A DNA stretch of 8,025 bases from Thermoanaerobacterales bacterium (lineage in GTDB: Bacteria; Bacillota; Thermosediminibacteria; Thermosediminibacterales; Tepidanaerobacteraceae): assembly GCA_012839145.1 (NCBI GenBank), contig DUNY01000091.1, positions 1 through 8,025 on the forward strand. The letters are read 5' to 3'. The notes beneath the pieces were generated by a model, which ran no database searches, was not told the DNA's origin, and saw only the letters and a list, made by a program, of their open reading frames with translations. The first letter of the stretch is position 1, and each line of letters begins with the position of its first letter. Made by a program: the position numbers and the translations under genes. Shown here piece by piece: positions 1 to 6,101 of the stretch.

Positions 1-1868
1 CGAGCTGTTTCCAGGTCTTTATCGTCGTAGATTTCTAAAAACCTGTCACTTTTTCTTGAAATATACTCTGCATTTTGTAATTCTTTGGGATATTTAAAGG
101 ATGATATGAGGATATTCATTTCATCCATGGAAATCTCATTTTCCCTTACAAACTTACTATCGATATCGGTGTACCGGTTATAAAGGGAGATGCAGTACCA
201 TATATTATCATCTTGCCATATAAAATATTTATCGATTTCCTCCTTAGGGAGTATCCGCATTGTTTTTACTTTTAACCCTGTTCCTGTAACTTCTTCCGTA
301 TTTTCTTCCCTTATTTCCGCTAGGTCTTCTTCCTCCCATTCCCAGTTCTTATGAACCGTCAAATATATTCCCTCTATATCGGAAATCTTTGCGACCTCCT
401 GGGCAAATTTCACATCGGGTTTTATGACTTTTTCATTGATCTTTTGACTATAGTTGAGATGTTCTTCCTTAAAATGCTCTATTAAATCCTTTTTTGAAGT
501 TAGTATATGAACACTGATATGCTTATCATCGTTAACTTTAGTAAAACCTACACTAGCTAATCCTTTCTCCTCATCCAATAGTATTTTGTCAAATTCATAA
601 TCTGTAGGTTTCTTGTCAGGCACTTTAAACTCAAAATCGATAAAATCCAAGGCTCTTTCTAGAGTGTAAAAAACTTTGAAGGAATTTTCGAAATAAAATT
701 GCTCGATTTTTATACTTTCTGTCGGCTCCAGAGTCGCAACTTTATCAATGTCGGTTTGGGCATTTGTGAGGGTACAGGTACCCAAAACTATAAAAAATAT
801 CAGGGCAATAGCTGAAAGCTTATATGAACCCTTTTTAAACATCTTTATCAAAACAATTCTCCTTTCAATCTGTCCTTTACCTTCATGAAAATGGGCATAA
901 AGCATTTTATTATGGTCAGGTTTAAAAATCATGCTGGAGAGTTTTATTATAGTCATTCCATAATGAACAGAATCACTGTCTTCAAGGTTCTCTAGCACAT
1001 AAGAATCACAAGCATATTCAATATCAGCTTTCATCTGCTTCATGGCAAACCACATGATGGGATTAAACCAGTGCAAGGTTATAGCTACCGTTGAAAGTAA
1101 ATTATACAGCAAACCTCCCCGTTTATAATGGCTGAGTTCATGTAACAGTATATAGGAGAGCTCCTCATTGTTAACTTTGGTTAAGATGTGTCTAGGCAGA
1201 TAAATTCCCGGCTTTAATACTCCAAAAATAAAGGGACTGTTGTAATCATTGCCACAGAAAAGCTCTACAGATTTGCTTAATTTAAGTTTTTCTTTGCAAT
1301 TGTTTAAAATGTAAGTTGTATTTGGACATTTTATTTTATCGAAAGACTTCGCATCTTTTCTGAACTTAAGAGCTGCTATCAATATAGACAATGTCATTAG
1401 CAAAACCCCTATAGCCCATATGCAGGAAAGTAATTTTAAGCTTCTTTGAAATATATTTGTATTTTGATCTTTTAAGGTAGGTTCTTTTGATTCTGCTAAT
1501 TTGTCTTGGGGTAAAAGATTTTTATGATTAGTATACTCTGTATCTTCAATGAAGTTCGTATGTGTTTTATTTACATTGCTCACTTGCTTTGTAGCTAAAG
1601 GCTGAATCTCTTTAGATTTTGGAATGGTTATTTTGAAGGACAAGTTTTGAGTGTTATTTGGTAAAATATTAAATAAACTCAGATTGCTTTCTGGGGCATA
1701 GGGAATTAACAGTCTTATCAATACTAGAACCCATAAGATATAGTGAAATCTAGGAGTAAATTTGTCTTTAAATACTTTCTTGAGAAAAAGTATCAGCAGC
1801 ACTACTACTGTGGCTGTAAGTGAAGAATATAGTACTCTTAAAAAAATCTTTTCTAATATACTCATCAT
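1..1868 (-). CDS. BlaR1-like M56 metallopeptidase sensor, 3' end beyond the window
   Basis: I translated this frame by hand: it is open from 1868 to the left edge (about 622 codons, no stop seen). It is predicted to be a polytopic membrane receptor that, on ligand sensing, leads to inactivation of the BlaI-type repressor encoded just upstream. Membrane segments are visible near residues 10-29, 39-56, 138-165 and 347-366. The gluzincin motif HELSH is at residues 243-247, and the third-ligand region ADIEYACD follows around residue 284, so the protease looks intact. The part after the last membrane segment (from about residue 404, DFEFKVPDKKPTDYEFD onward) resembles a DUF4367-type extracellular domain. 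I see no penicillin-binding SxxK/SxN/KTG set in the visible part. An AGAGGA ribosome site at 1873-1878 lies 4 nt from the first ATG (1868) and 7 nt from the second (1865), so 1865 may be the real start. The site lies just before the repressor stop codon, an operon-like arrangement. The ligand is unknown. Confidence 0.88.
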   Translation of the reverse strand, partial: MMSILEKIFLRVLYSSLTATVVVLLILFLKKVFKDKFTPRFHYILWVLVLIRLLIPYAPESNLSLFNILPNNTQNLSFKITIPKSKEIQPLATKQVSNVNKTHTNFIEDTEYTNHKNLLPQDKLAESKEPTLKDQNTNIFQRSLKLLSCIWAIGVLLMTLSILIAALKFRKDAKSFDKIKCPNTTYILNNCKEKLKLSKSVELFCGNDYNSPFIFGVLKPGIYLPRHILTKVNNEELSYILLHELSHYKRGGLLYNLLSTVAITLHWFNPIMWFAMKQMKADIEYACDSYVLENLEDSDSVHYGMTIIKLSSMIFKPDHNKMLYAHFHEGKGQIERRIVLIKMFKKGSYKLSAIALIFFIVLGTCTLTNAQTDIDKVATLEPTESIKIEQFYFENSFKVFYTLERALDFIDFEFKVPDKKPTDYEFDKILLDEEKGLASVGFTKVNDDKHISVHILTSKKDLIEHFKEEHLNYSQKINEKVIKPDVKFAQEVAKISDIEGIYLTVHKNWEWEEEDLAEIREENTEEVTGTGLKVKTMRILPKEEIDKYFIWQDDNIWYCISLYNRYTDIDSKFVRENEISMDEMNILISSFKYPKELQNAEYISRKSDRFLEIYDDKDLETA

Positions 1869-1878
1869 AAAATCCTCT

Positions 1879-2277
1879 TTAATGAGTTTTTTTCTTTTGG
1901 GATACTACTTTTTTCTTTTGCAAAATCTTCTCTAAATGTTGTATTTCCTTTTCCGTTAGTTCCTCTTGCTCCAAAAGCTTTGAAAAAAGCATTCCCACAG
2001 CGCCATCATATACCCTATGGAGAAAAGATTTGTTTTCTGCTTTTACATAATCATCATAGGATACTAGGGGATAGTAAAGATAGCTCCTTCCAGATTTTTC
2101 GTAGTCAACAGCGTGTTTTTTGAGAAGCCGGTTTAAAAAAGTCTTTACAGTTTGATCTGACCAATTCACCTCCTCTGGCAATGATGCGATGATTTCATTG
2201 GCAGATAGGGGATTTTTCTCCCACAGAACTTTCATGATTTCCGATTCAGCTTCGGTTATATTTGGGACATTCTTCAT
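1879..2277 (-). CDS. blaI: BlaI/MecI-family transcriptional repressor
   Basis: This is a 132-residue winged-helix repressor, close to the usual BlaI/MecI length. The N-terminal half (ITEAESEIMKVLWE, residues 7-20) matches the family opening, and residues 40-54 (SDQTVKTFLNRLLKK) are the recognition helix. The C-terminal part (about 80-125) is the dimerisation region, which in this family contains the site cut after the membrane sensor is activated. The Lys-rich tail (residues 121-131) is unusual. The start is the ATG at 2277, preceded by GAGGTGG at 2282-2288. The gene is followed 10 nt later by the M56 receptor. Two operator-like palindromes lie in its own promoter, so autorepression is likely. 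The gene symbol reflects the family; whether the system responds to beta-lactams is doubtful given the receptor's sensor domain. Confidence 0.93.
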   Translation of the reverse strand: MKNVPNITEAESEIMKVLWEKNPLSANEIIASLPEEVNWSDQTVKTFLNRLLKKHAVDYEKSGRSYLYYPLVSYDDYVKAENKSFLHRVYDGAVGMLFSKLLEQEELTEKEIQHLEKILQKKKVVSQKKKTH

Positions 2278-2300
2278 AAAACCACCTCACTTTTATACTG

Positions 2301-2314
2301 TTTACAGGCGTAAA
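2301..2314. promoter_or_regulatory. BlaI-type operator 2 (just after the transcription start)
   Basis: TTTACAGGCGTAAA is a dyad with perfect 5-bp arms (TTTAC/GTAAA). It and operator 1 are 29 bp apart start to start, and the pair forms a 19-bp direct repeat of the form TTTACAnnnGTAAATGATT. It lies roughly at +7 to +20 of the predicted transcript. Tandem dyads suggest paired binding of two repressor dimers. Confidence 0.65.
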
Positions 2315-2327
2315 TGATTCTGGCTAT

Positions 2328-2356
2328 AGTTTACATGTGTAAATGATTTTTGTCAA
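2328..2356 (-). promoter_or_regulatory. Sigma-A-type promoter of the BlaI/M56 operon
   Basis: On the minus strand, TTGACA (2351-2356) is followed by a 17-nt spacer and TAAACT (2328-2333). The -35 is perfect and the -10 is weaker (4 of 6). Transcription would start near 2321, giving a leader of about 45 nt before the repressor ATG. The -10 overlaps a palindrome described separately, which fits repression by blocking polymerase. Confidence 0.72.
2330..2343. promoter_or_regulatory. BlaI-type operator 1 (overlaps -10)
   Basis: TTTACATGTGTAAA is a dyad with perfect 6-bp arms (TTTACA/TGTAAA) and a 2-bp centre. It contains the TACA/TGTA half-sites typical of BlaI/MecI operators. It covers the spacer end and -10 of the promoter. 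The same strand continues with TGATT, as does the second copy. Confidence 0.72.
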
Positions 2357-2385
2357 GGAAGTATTCTATAGTTTTTTTAAATTGT

Positions 2386-2425
2386 AAAGCCAATCAGGGT
2401 AATCACTTTTTACCTGATTGGCTTT
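2386..2425. terminator. Terminator-like hairpin upstream of the repressor promoter
   Basis: AAAGCCAATCAG (2386-2397) pairs with CTGATTGGCTTT (2414-2425). The stem continues as GTAA/TTAC after a single bulged base and closes on a 7-nt loop. The stem is strong but the T-tracts are poor on both strands (GGCTTTTGCTG on plus, GGCTTTACAATTT on minus). It could be a weak bidirectional terminator that insulates the repressor operon from whatever was transcribed to its right. Confidence 0.5.
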
Positions 2426-2542
2426 TGCTGCTTGCTTTCCGTCCGCTAATTAGTGACAGGCTTAAAGCCTATTAATCCTTATAAGCCAGTTTCAAAAACA
2501 TATCAAAGAGGATATTACATCGTAATCATGGCCTGAGAGCTA

Positions 2543-2758
2543 TTACATCCCAAATATGCTTATCTGTTCCCTTTCTCCTATTCTTTCGATAACCATGGGA
2601 TTATTATCTTTAAAGTAAGCATAGTTTATACTTTTTTCTTTTGTTAATATGGAAGTAACTCCTCCCACAGCCGGTCTTAGTCTAAAACTCTAAACTATAG
2701 GAAAATAGTCTCTTATAAACCATCCTTCTCCATGGGCAGTTAGGGCTACAGAATATGT
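2543..2758 (-). pseudogene. Possible remnant of an unidentified gene, cut by the RAYT element
   Basis: One minus-strand frame reads like protein from the edge of the transposase element down to a TAA at 2543-2545, interrupted by a single TAG at 2690-2692. The upstream piece includes ALTAHGEGWFIRDYFPIV. The downstream piece is 48 residues and includes RLRPAVGGVTSILTKEKS and ends in QISIFGM. I do not recognise the family; the WFIRDY stretch recalls the ends of small secreted lipoproteins, but this is weak. The frame has no visible start or ribosome site because the left inverted repeat begins where it is cut. It may instead be a chance reading. Nothing else is evident in 2430-2777. Confidence 0.35.
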
Positions 2759-2782
2759 CAAGGGGACGTTTCGTCTGTCATC
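2757..2782 (+). repeat. Left inverted repeat of the RAYT element
   Basis: Read inward, this copy matches the reverse complement of 3572-3597 at 21 of 26 positions. The shared core is GGGGACG, then TTCG, then TGTCATC. It contains a perfect small hairpin, GACG-TTT-CGTC (2765-2775). The transposase stop codon (2778-2780) falls inside it. Confidence 0.7.
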
Positions 2783-3542
2783 TCTTCACTGCCTTCTCAA
2801 CTATACCTCGGCCAATATCAATAACCCTACTTAATTGTCTTATGCTAACCTCAGTTGTTTGATAAATGTTGTTAATAACCTTATCGCGTTCTTTTTTTGG
2901 TAGTTTAGCTATAGATTCGATATCTATAATACCGCTTATTATTCTTTTTAACTCTCTGTCTGTATGTTTTTTCTTAACTTCATATTCCAGAAATTTATCC
3001 TCATTTGGTTTGTTCATATAATCTTCAAAGCTATCTTGTGTTGTAAAATAACTCATCATTAGTTCTGTGTCTATTTTTATAGTTTTACCATTATAACAGG
3101 TGATGTAATCTTTGTAGCTGCTCCATTTGTAATCTGCTGCGTTTCTTACTATTTTAGCTTTTACGGGGTTTTGGTGTATGTATCTTGCTACTCCAATAAG
3201 GTATTTTTCATCTTCAACTGTTTCACTTTTGTATCTATTTTGAAATAGATGACCGGTTCTTTGATATTTGTAATTATGCCACTGTACATATCCAACTGTG
3301 ATTCTCTTGACACTTTGACCTAATTCTTCACTTTCTTTCATGAGTATATGGGCATGGTTGTCCATCAAACAATATCCATATAATTCAAATCCACCAATTT
3401 CCTTTGCTCTAAAAAGATAATACAAAAACTTCTCCCTATCTTCATCTTCTAAAAAGATATCTCTCCTGTCGATTCCCCTCAACATGATATGATATATACC
3501 GGTTTTACTTTTTTTCCTAACAGATCTTGCCACACTTATCAC
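2778..3542 (-). CDS. REP-associated tyrosine transposase (RAYT, Y1/HUH family)
   Basis: The protein (254 residues from the first possible start) is a single-strand-DNA transposase-like enzyme of the IS200-related TnpA-REP group. It shows the family opening (KSKTGIYHIMLRG, 11-23), the HUH metal site in MDNHAHILM (His63 and His65), the GHLFQNRYKS block (97-106) and YIHQNPVKAK (121-130), whose Tyr121 is the likely nucleophile. Unlike minimal IS200 transposases it has a C-terminal extension ending in a helix-turn-helix-like segment (SIRQLSRVIDIGRGIVEKA, 233-251). The frame opens at a GTG (3542), but the GGGTGA ribosome-site-like sequence overlaps that codon. The GTG at 3533 (protein MARSVRKK, 251 residues) has better spacing and is my preferred start. 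The stop codon lies inside the left inverted repeat. The gene appears intact. No partner gene accompanies it. Confidence 0.93.
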   Translation of the reverse strand: MISVARSVRKKSKTGIYHIMLRGIDRRDIFLEDEDREKFLYYLFRAKEIGGFELYGYCLMDNHAHILMKESEELGQSVKRITVGYVQWHNYKYQRTGHLFQNRYKSETVEDEKYLIGVARYIHQNPVKAKIVRNAADYKWSSYKDYITCYNGKTIKIDTELMMSYFTTQDSFEDYMNKPNEDKFLEYEVKKKHTDRELKRIISGIIDIESIAKLPKKERDKVINNIYQTTEVSIRQLSRVIDIGRGIVEKAVKR

Positions 3543-3571
3543 CCTTTTTTAATATACCACTTTTGGCTTTT

Positions 3572-3597
3572 GATGACAAGCGAAGCGTCCCCGTGTC
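3572..3597 (-). repeat. Right inverted repeat of the RAYT element
   Basis: The reverse complement of this copy matches the left end with mismatches only at positions 2, 5, 13, 18 and 19 of 26. The hairpin-loop bases differ from the left copy (GACGCTTCGCTTGTC here), so the two ends would not fold identically. It lies about 30 nt upstream of the transposase start. Confidence 0.7.
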
Positions 3598-3713
3598 ATC
3601 CTGAAGATGGGTCTTATCCTATGCATTATATCTCTCCCTAAATTTAGGCTACAAATCCCCAATCTTTTAAGAGCCGTTCATCGTTCCATTTCTCTTGTTT
3701 ATGAAAAAATAAA

Positions 3714-5063
3714 TTAATTAAAATTTATACTAGTTCCATTGACAACAACTGATTCAACCTTGGAAGTATCCAATGGTAAAGATGACACGTATTTGAGTTT
3801 AACCTCTCCACTGTCACTATAGCGCATTCCTGACTCAAATTCTTGAATACTGCCATCAGTCATTTTTATACTGATAGGTATTGTCACGGATTCATTAATT
3901 TCACCACTGCCTGCTAAAGTTACCCCTAAGGGTGATACTTTGACATTGTTTATGTTTAAAGTGTCAGATTTTATATTACAGTCAGCCTGCAATTCCTCGC
4001 CAACAGATTGAATATTAAATGTAGTTTTCCAATTTCCCGTTACATAATTGCCATGTGAAACAAAATTCCCCATAAGTTTAAACTCATCAAGATTTATATT
4101 TGATACATCAAAGATATACTCAACATAATCACGTCCCCATTTGGCATTACCTGATTTATCTATTCCAAAGTAAATATTAGCTGAATCCATATATATACTA
4201 TTTCCGGCAGTATCTACAAAATGCAAATCCCCATGATCATCAATACCATCTCCGACCCACTTAGTTTGTATATGAAGGCGACCATCAATAAAACCAATAT
4301 TAGATATATACATGAAATCTATTTTAGGTAAAGTGATTTTCTTTTGATCTGGAGTTAAGACTCTTATTATCCCTTGGGATTGTAATTCGTCAAACAAATC
4401 ACCACCGCCACCACCTGAAATATTGCTACTTGTAACTAGTGGGATTGTTTGGGAATCTTTAACTTCCTTAACATCTGAAAGATTGATACTAGTCTCGACT
4501 TTGTCAAAGGTCAGCTGATCACTTAAAAATGATTCTACCTGAAAGCTCACCTTTTTACCGTTTAGTTTTTTCCCACCATTAGCTTGCATGCGTAAAGTTG
4601 CCGTTTTAGTTGTTTCATCATAGTGAACCATTTGACAAGTAGATATATAGGTTCCAGTCAATCTGTAGTCATAAATATCTAAAGTCTCATCAATTCTATC
4701 TCCTACTAGATCTTTCATTGTAATATAAATAACTGCCATCTCATCATCATTCATAGCTCCTACTACTTCCATCTTAATGCCATTGTCCTCACAAGCAATT
4801 TCTATAGGTTGTAATAACAATGCTATATCAGGACTAACCATAGACAAGAGATTATTAAAACTTGGAATGGTTGCCGCCATTGCTCCAATCGAAAGCATAA
4901 GGCAAAGACAAATTACCAGTGCAGCTGGGACAGCCCTTTTGAAATGCCAAGGAGATTTCTTCTTTTGAATTTCCTTTTCTACTTCTGAAATAATATCATA
5001 TTCAGGTGTTTGAATGGTGCTTATGGCATTTTTTATAATCATTTCATCAAAATCATATTTCAT
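3714..5063 (-). CDS. DUF4179/DUF5643-type membrane anti-sigma-like protein
   Basis: Starting at the ATG at 5063 the protein has 449 residues. An upstream in-frame ATG (5171) lies inside the sigma gene and lacks a ribosome site, whereas GGAGGG at 5072-5077 is 8 nt from 5063. The layout is a short cytoplasmic part (1-42, presumably sigma-binding), one membrane helix (about 43-64, AVPAALVICLCLMLSIGAMA), then a large extracellular part. The region after the helix matches the DUF4179 type (PSFNNLLSMVSPDIALLLQP). The C-terminal 80 residues, beginning near VKVSPLG, fit the DUF5643 type and resemble the partial gene at the right edge. A run of five glycines marks a likely linker. Families of this kind sit next to ECF sigma factors and are thought to hold them at the membrane until a signal arrives; the signal is unknown. 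The gene overlaps the sigma gene by 11 nt, indicating translational coupling. No clear terminator follows. Confidence 0.9.
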   Translation of the reverse strand: MKYDFDEMIIKNAISTIQTPEYDIISEVEKEIQKKKSPWHFKRAVPAALVICLCLMLSIGAMAATIPSFNNLLSMVSPDIALLLQPIEIACEDNGIKMEVVGAMNDDEMAVIYITMKDLVGDRIDETLDIYDYRLTGTYISTCQMVHYDETTKTATLRMQANGGKKLNGKKVSFQVESFLSDQLTFDKVETSINLSDVKEVKDSQTIPLVTSSNISGGGGGDLFDELQSQGIIRVLTPDQKKITLPKIDFMYISNIGFIDGRLHIQTKWVGDGIDDHGDLHFVDTAGNSIYMDSANIYFGIDKSGNAKWGRDYVEYIFDVSNINLDEFKLMGNFVSHGNYVTGNWKTTFNIQSVGEELQADCNIKSDTLNINNVKVSPLGVTLAGSGEINESVTIPISIKMTDGSIQEFESGMRYSDSGEVKLKYVSSLPLDTSKVESVVVNGTSINFN

Positions 5064-5613
5064 TTTTGTTTCCCTCCAACCGTTCATAATAGGAATTAGT
5101 TTCTTGTAATGCTTTGGATAGCTTCCTCTTTGCTCTTTCATAACGTTTCCGCAGTGTAGAGCTTGATACACGATAGATTTCTTCTAATTCTGCGTAACTT
5201 TTTTCTTCGATAACCCTACTAAATACCAAAGCACGTTCTTTTGAAGATAATTTTAAAAGTGCTTCCTTTAAATCATCCCTTATGAAATTTGTATCTTCGC
5301 TTTCTTGCTCTATAAATGATTTAACTTTAATATGTGGCAGAAAAAACAACAACTTCTTCTTTCTAAGTAAATCAATACAAGTGGTATATGCAATGCGATA
5401 TAGCCATGCCGATAAGGATGTTCCGCTTTTAAAGCTTTTTCTTTTTTCATAGGCTTTAATAAATGTCATTTGCACAACATCTTGAGCTTCAAAATAATCA
5501 CAAAGTATATTATGACAATATCTAAGAAGGGGTTGCCCATAAAGCTCAATAGCACATCGCAGTTCATACTCTCCACCTGTTGCAAAGGTATCATTAAGTT
5601 CCTTTACTTCCAC
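5053..5613 (-). CDS. ECF-type RNA polymerase sigma factor
   Basis: This 186-residue protein has the two domains of an ECF sigma factor. Region 2 (about 20-87) includes EAQDVVQMTFIKAYEK and SLSAWLYRIAYTTCIDLLRKKK, for -10 recognition and melting. Region 4 (about 114-170) includes LSSKERALVFSRVIEEKSYAE and a helix-turn-helix SSSTLRKRYERAKRKL, for -35 binding. There is no extra C-terminal domain. The start is a GTG at 5613 with AAAGGAG at 5621-5627, 7 nt away. Its 3' end overlaps the start of the DUF4179 gene, so the two are a sigma/anti-sigma pair. A promoter-like sequence of ECF type lies just upstream and suggests positive autoregulation. Confidence 0.94.
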   Translation of the reverse strand: MEVKELNDTFATGGEYELRCAIELYGQPLLRYCHNILCDYFEAQDVVQMTFIKAYEKRKSFKSGTSLSAWLYRIAYTTCIDLLRKKKLLFFLPHIKVKSFIEQESEDTNFIRDDLKEALLKLSSKERALVFSRVIEEKSYAELEEIYRVSSSTLRKRYERAKRKLSKALQETNSYYERLEGNKNEI

Positions 5614-5655
5614 TTCACCGCTCCTTTCATTAAATCAGAAATCTATCTTCTACTC

Positions 5656-5686
5656 TTATAACGTAATCAAAGGGCTTTTTGTGACA
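5656..5686 (-). promoter_or_regulatory. Candidate ECF-type autoregulated promoter of the sigma operon
   Basis: On the minus strand, TGTCACAAAAA (5676-5686) resembles an ECF -35, and CGTTATAA (5656-5663) resembles an ECF -10. TGTCAC and CGTTAT are 17 nt apart. Transcription would start near 5650, about 37 nt before the GTG start. No good sigma-A pair overlaps it. Recognition by the sigma factor encoded here is inference. Confidence 0.55.
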
Positions 5687-5788
5687 TGATATTATTGATT
5701 CTGAACCGTAGGCCTTCTTCACTAACAATTCTGACAATAATTTTCCTTCTCTCGATGTATATTTTATGCTTTGTCTATAAGTAATTGT

Positions 5789-5821
5789 ATCACCACTTAC
5801 TTAACTGGATAAAGCGGTGAT
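5789..5821. repeat. Short inverted repeat between the two operons
   Basis: ATCACC (5789-5794) pairs with GGTGAT (5816-5821), and CTT pairs with AAG just inside after one mismatch, leaving a 13-nt loop. On the plus strand it is followed by only three further T residues, so it is a poor terminator. It may be a regulatory dyad or chance. Confidence 0.3.
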
Positions 5822-5824
5822 TTT

Positions 5825-5868
5825 GAAATAAGAAAAAGCCATAAACGAACAAACAGTTCATTTACAGC
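5825..5868 (-). terminator. Intrinsic terminator of the DIP1984/tRNA-like RNA transcript
   Basis: The minus-strand RNA folds GCTGTAAATGAAC (5868-5856) with GTTCGTTTATGGC (5850-5838) as 13 consecutive pairs around the 5-nt loop TGTTT. It is followed at once by TTTTTCTTATTTC (5837-5825). Three of the pairs are G-U wobbles that would be A-C mismatches in plus-strand RNA, so the structure is specific to minus-strand transcripts. It closes the unit that begins at the promoter near 6680. Confidence 0.85.
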
Positions 5869-5990
5869 TCTAACAGAACATCTTATGCTCTAAATTCCCC
5901 CTACCCACCCTCGCTTTAAATTATAAATTAGTACATGGTAGTAACAATGACAATCTAATTGTACTGGTGTAACATTTATGGGCTTAATTT

Positions 5991-6044
5991 GTTATATGTG
6001 GAATCGAACCACCGGCTTTGCCCCTAAGCCACCATCCGCATAAC
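5991..6044 (-). ncRNA. tRNA-like RNA element lacking an anticodon arm
   Basis: Read on the minus strand, this 54-nt element contains three tRNA-like pieces. The first is a D-arm-like hairpin (6030-6014: GGCTT, loop AGGGGCA, AAGCC) embedded in TGGCTTAGGGG, which fits the tRNA box-A pattern. The second, two nt later, is a T-arm-like hairpin (6012-5998: GTGG, loop TTCGATT, CCAC) matching the GGTTCGATTCC box B. The third is a flanking GTTAT/ATAAC pairing (6044-6040 with 5995-5991, extendable by one G-U pair) in the place of an acceptor stem. There is no anticodon stem-loop between the two arms, no encoded CCA, and an extra stretch of about seven nt before the D-arm, so it cannot be a working tRNA. 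It lies 57 nt after the DIP1984 stop codon on the same strand and before the terminator, hence probably co-transcribed. Alternatives are a YrlA-type or Band-7-associated tRNA mimic, or a tRNA-gene relic. Confidence 0.6.
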
Positions 6045-6101
6045 TTTGACCTAGTTATAAGGTTTGTACTCACCTTTATAATTTACAGCTACCAACTTTG
6101 T

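Larger units (their letters stand above)
2757..3597. mobile_element. RAYT element bounded by imperfect inverted repeats
   Basis: The outer limits are the two 26-bp inverted repeats at 2757-2782 and 3572-3597. Between them is only the RAYT gene, giving an 841-bp single-gene unit. Both ends carry GGGGACG followed by TTCG and end in TGTCATC when read inward. No target-site duplication is evident, as expected if movement is single-stranded. The flanks are the 3' side of the DUF4179 gene on the right and a possible gene remnant on the left. Confidence 0.65.

Noticed and set aside
3662..3713. Short protein-like reading (KWNDERLLKDWGFVA then stop) after the DUF4179 gene, minus strand
   Set aside because: It is too short to support, has no start, and could not be joined to the remnant on the other side of the RAYT element.
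4777..4968. Plus-strand open frame inside the DUF4179 gene
   Set aside because: It is antisense to a well-supported gene, has no ribosome site and no family features.
5604..5630. Eight-codon ORF (ATG to TAA) overlapping the sigma factor ribosome site and start
   Set aside because: It has no ribosome site of its own and is best explained by the AAAGGAG and GTG of the sigma gene.
5470..5661. Plus-strand open frame opposite the sigma gene start
   Set aside because: It is antisense to the sigma factor and its promoter, with AT-driven composition and no initiation signals.
5991..6044. Functional tRNA gene
   Set aside because: There is no anticodon stem-loop, no variable region and no CCA, and the acceptor-like pairing is only 5-6 bp with extra bases before the D-arm.
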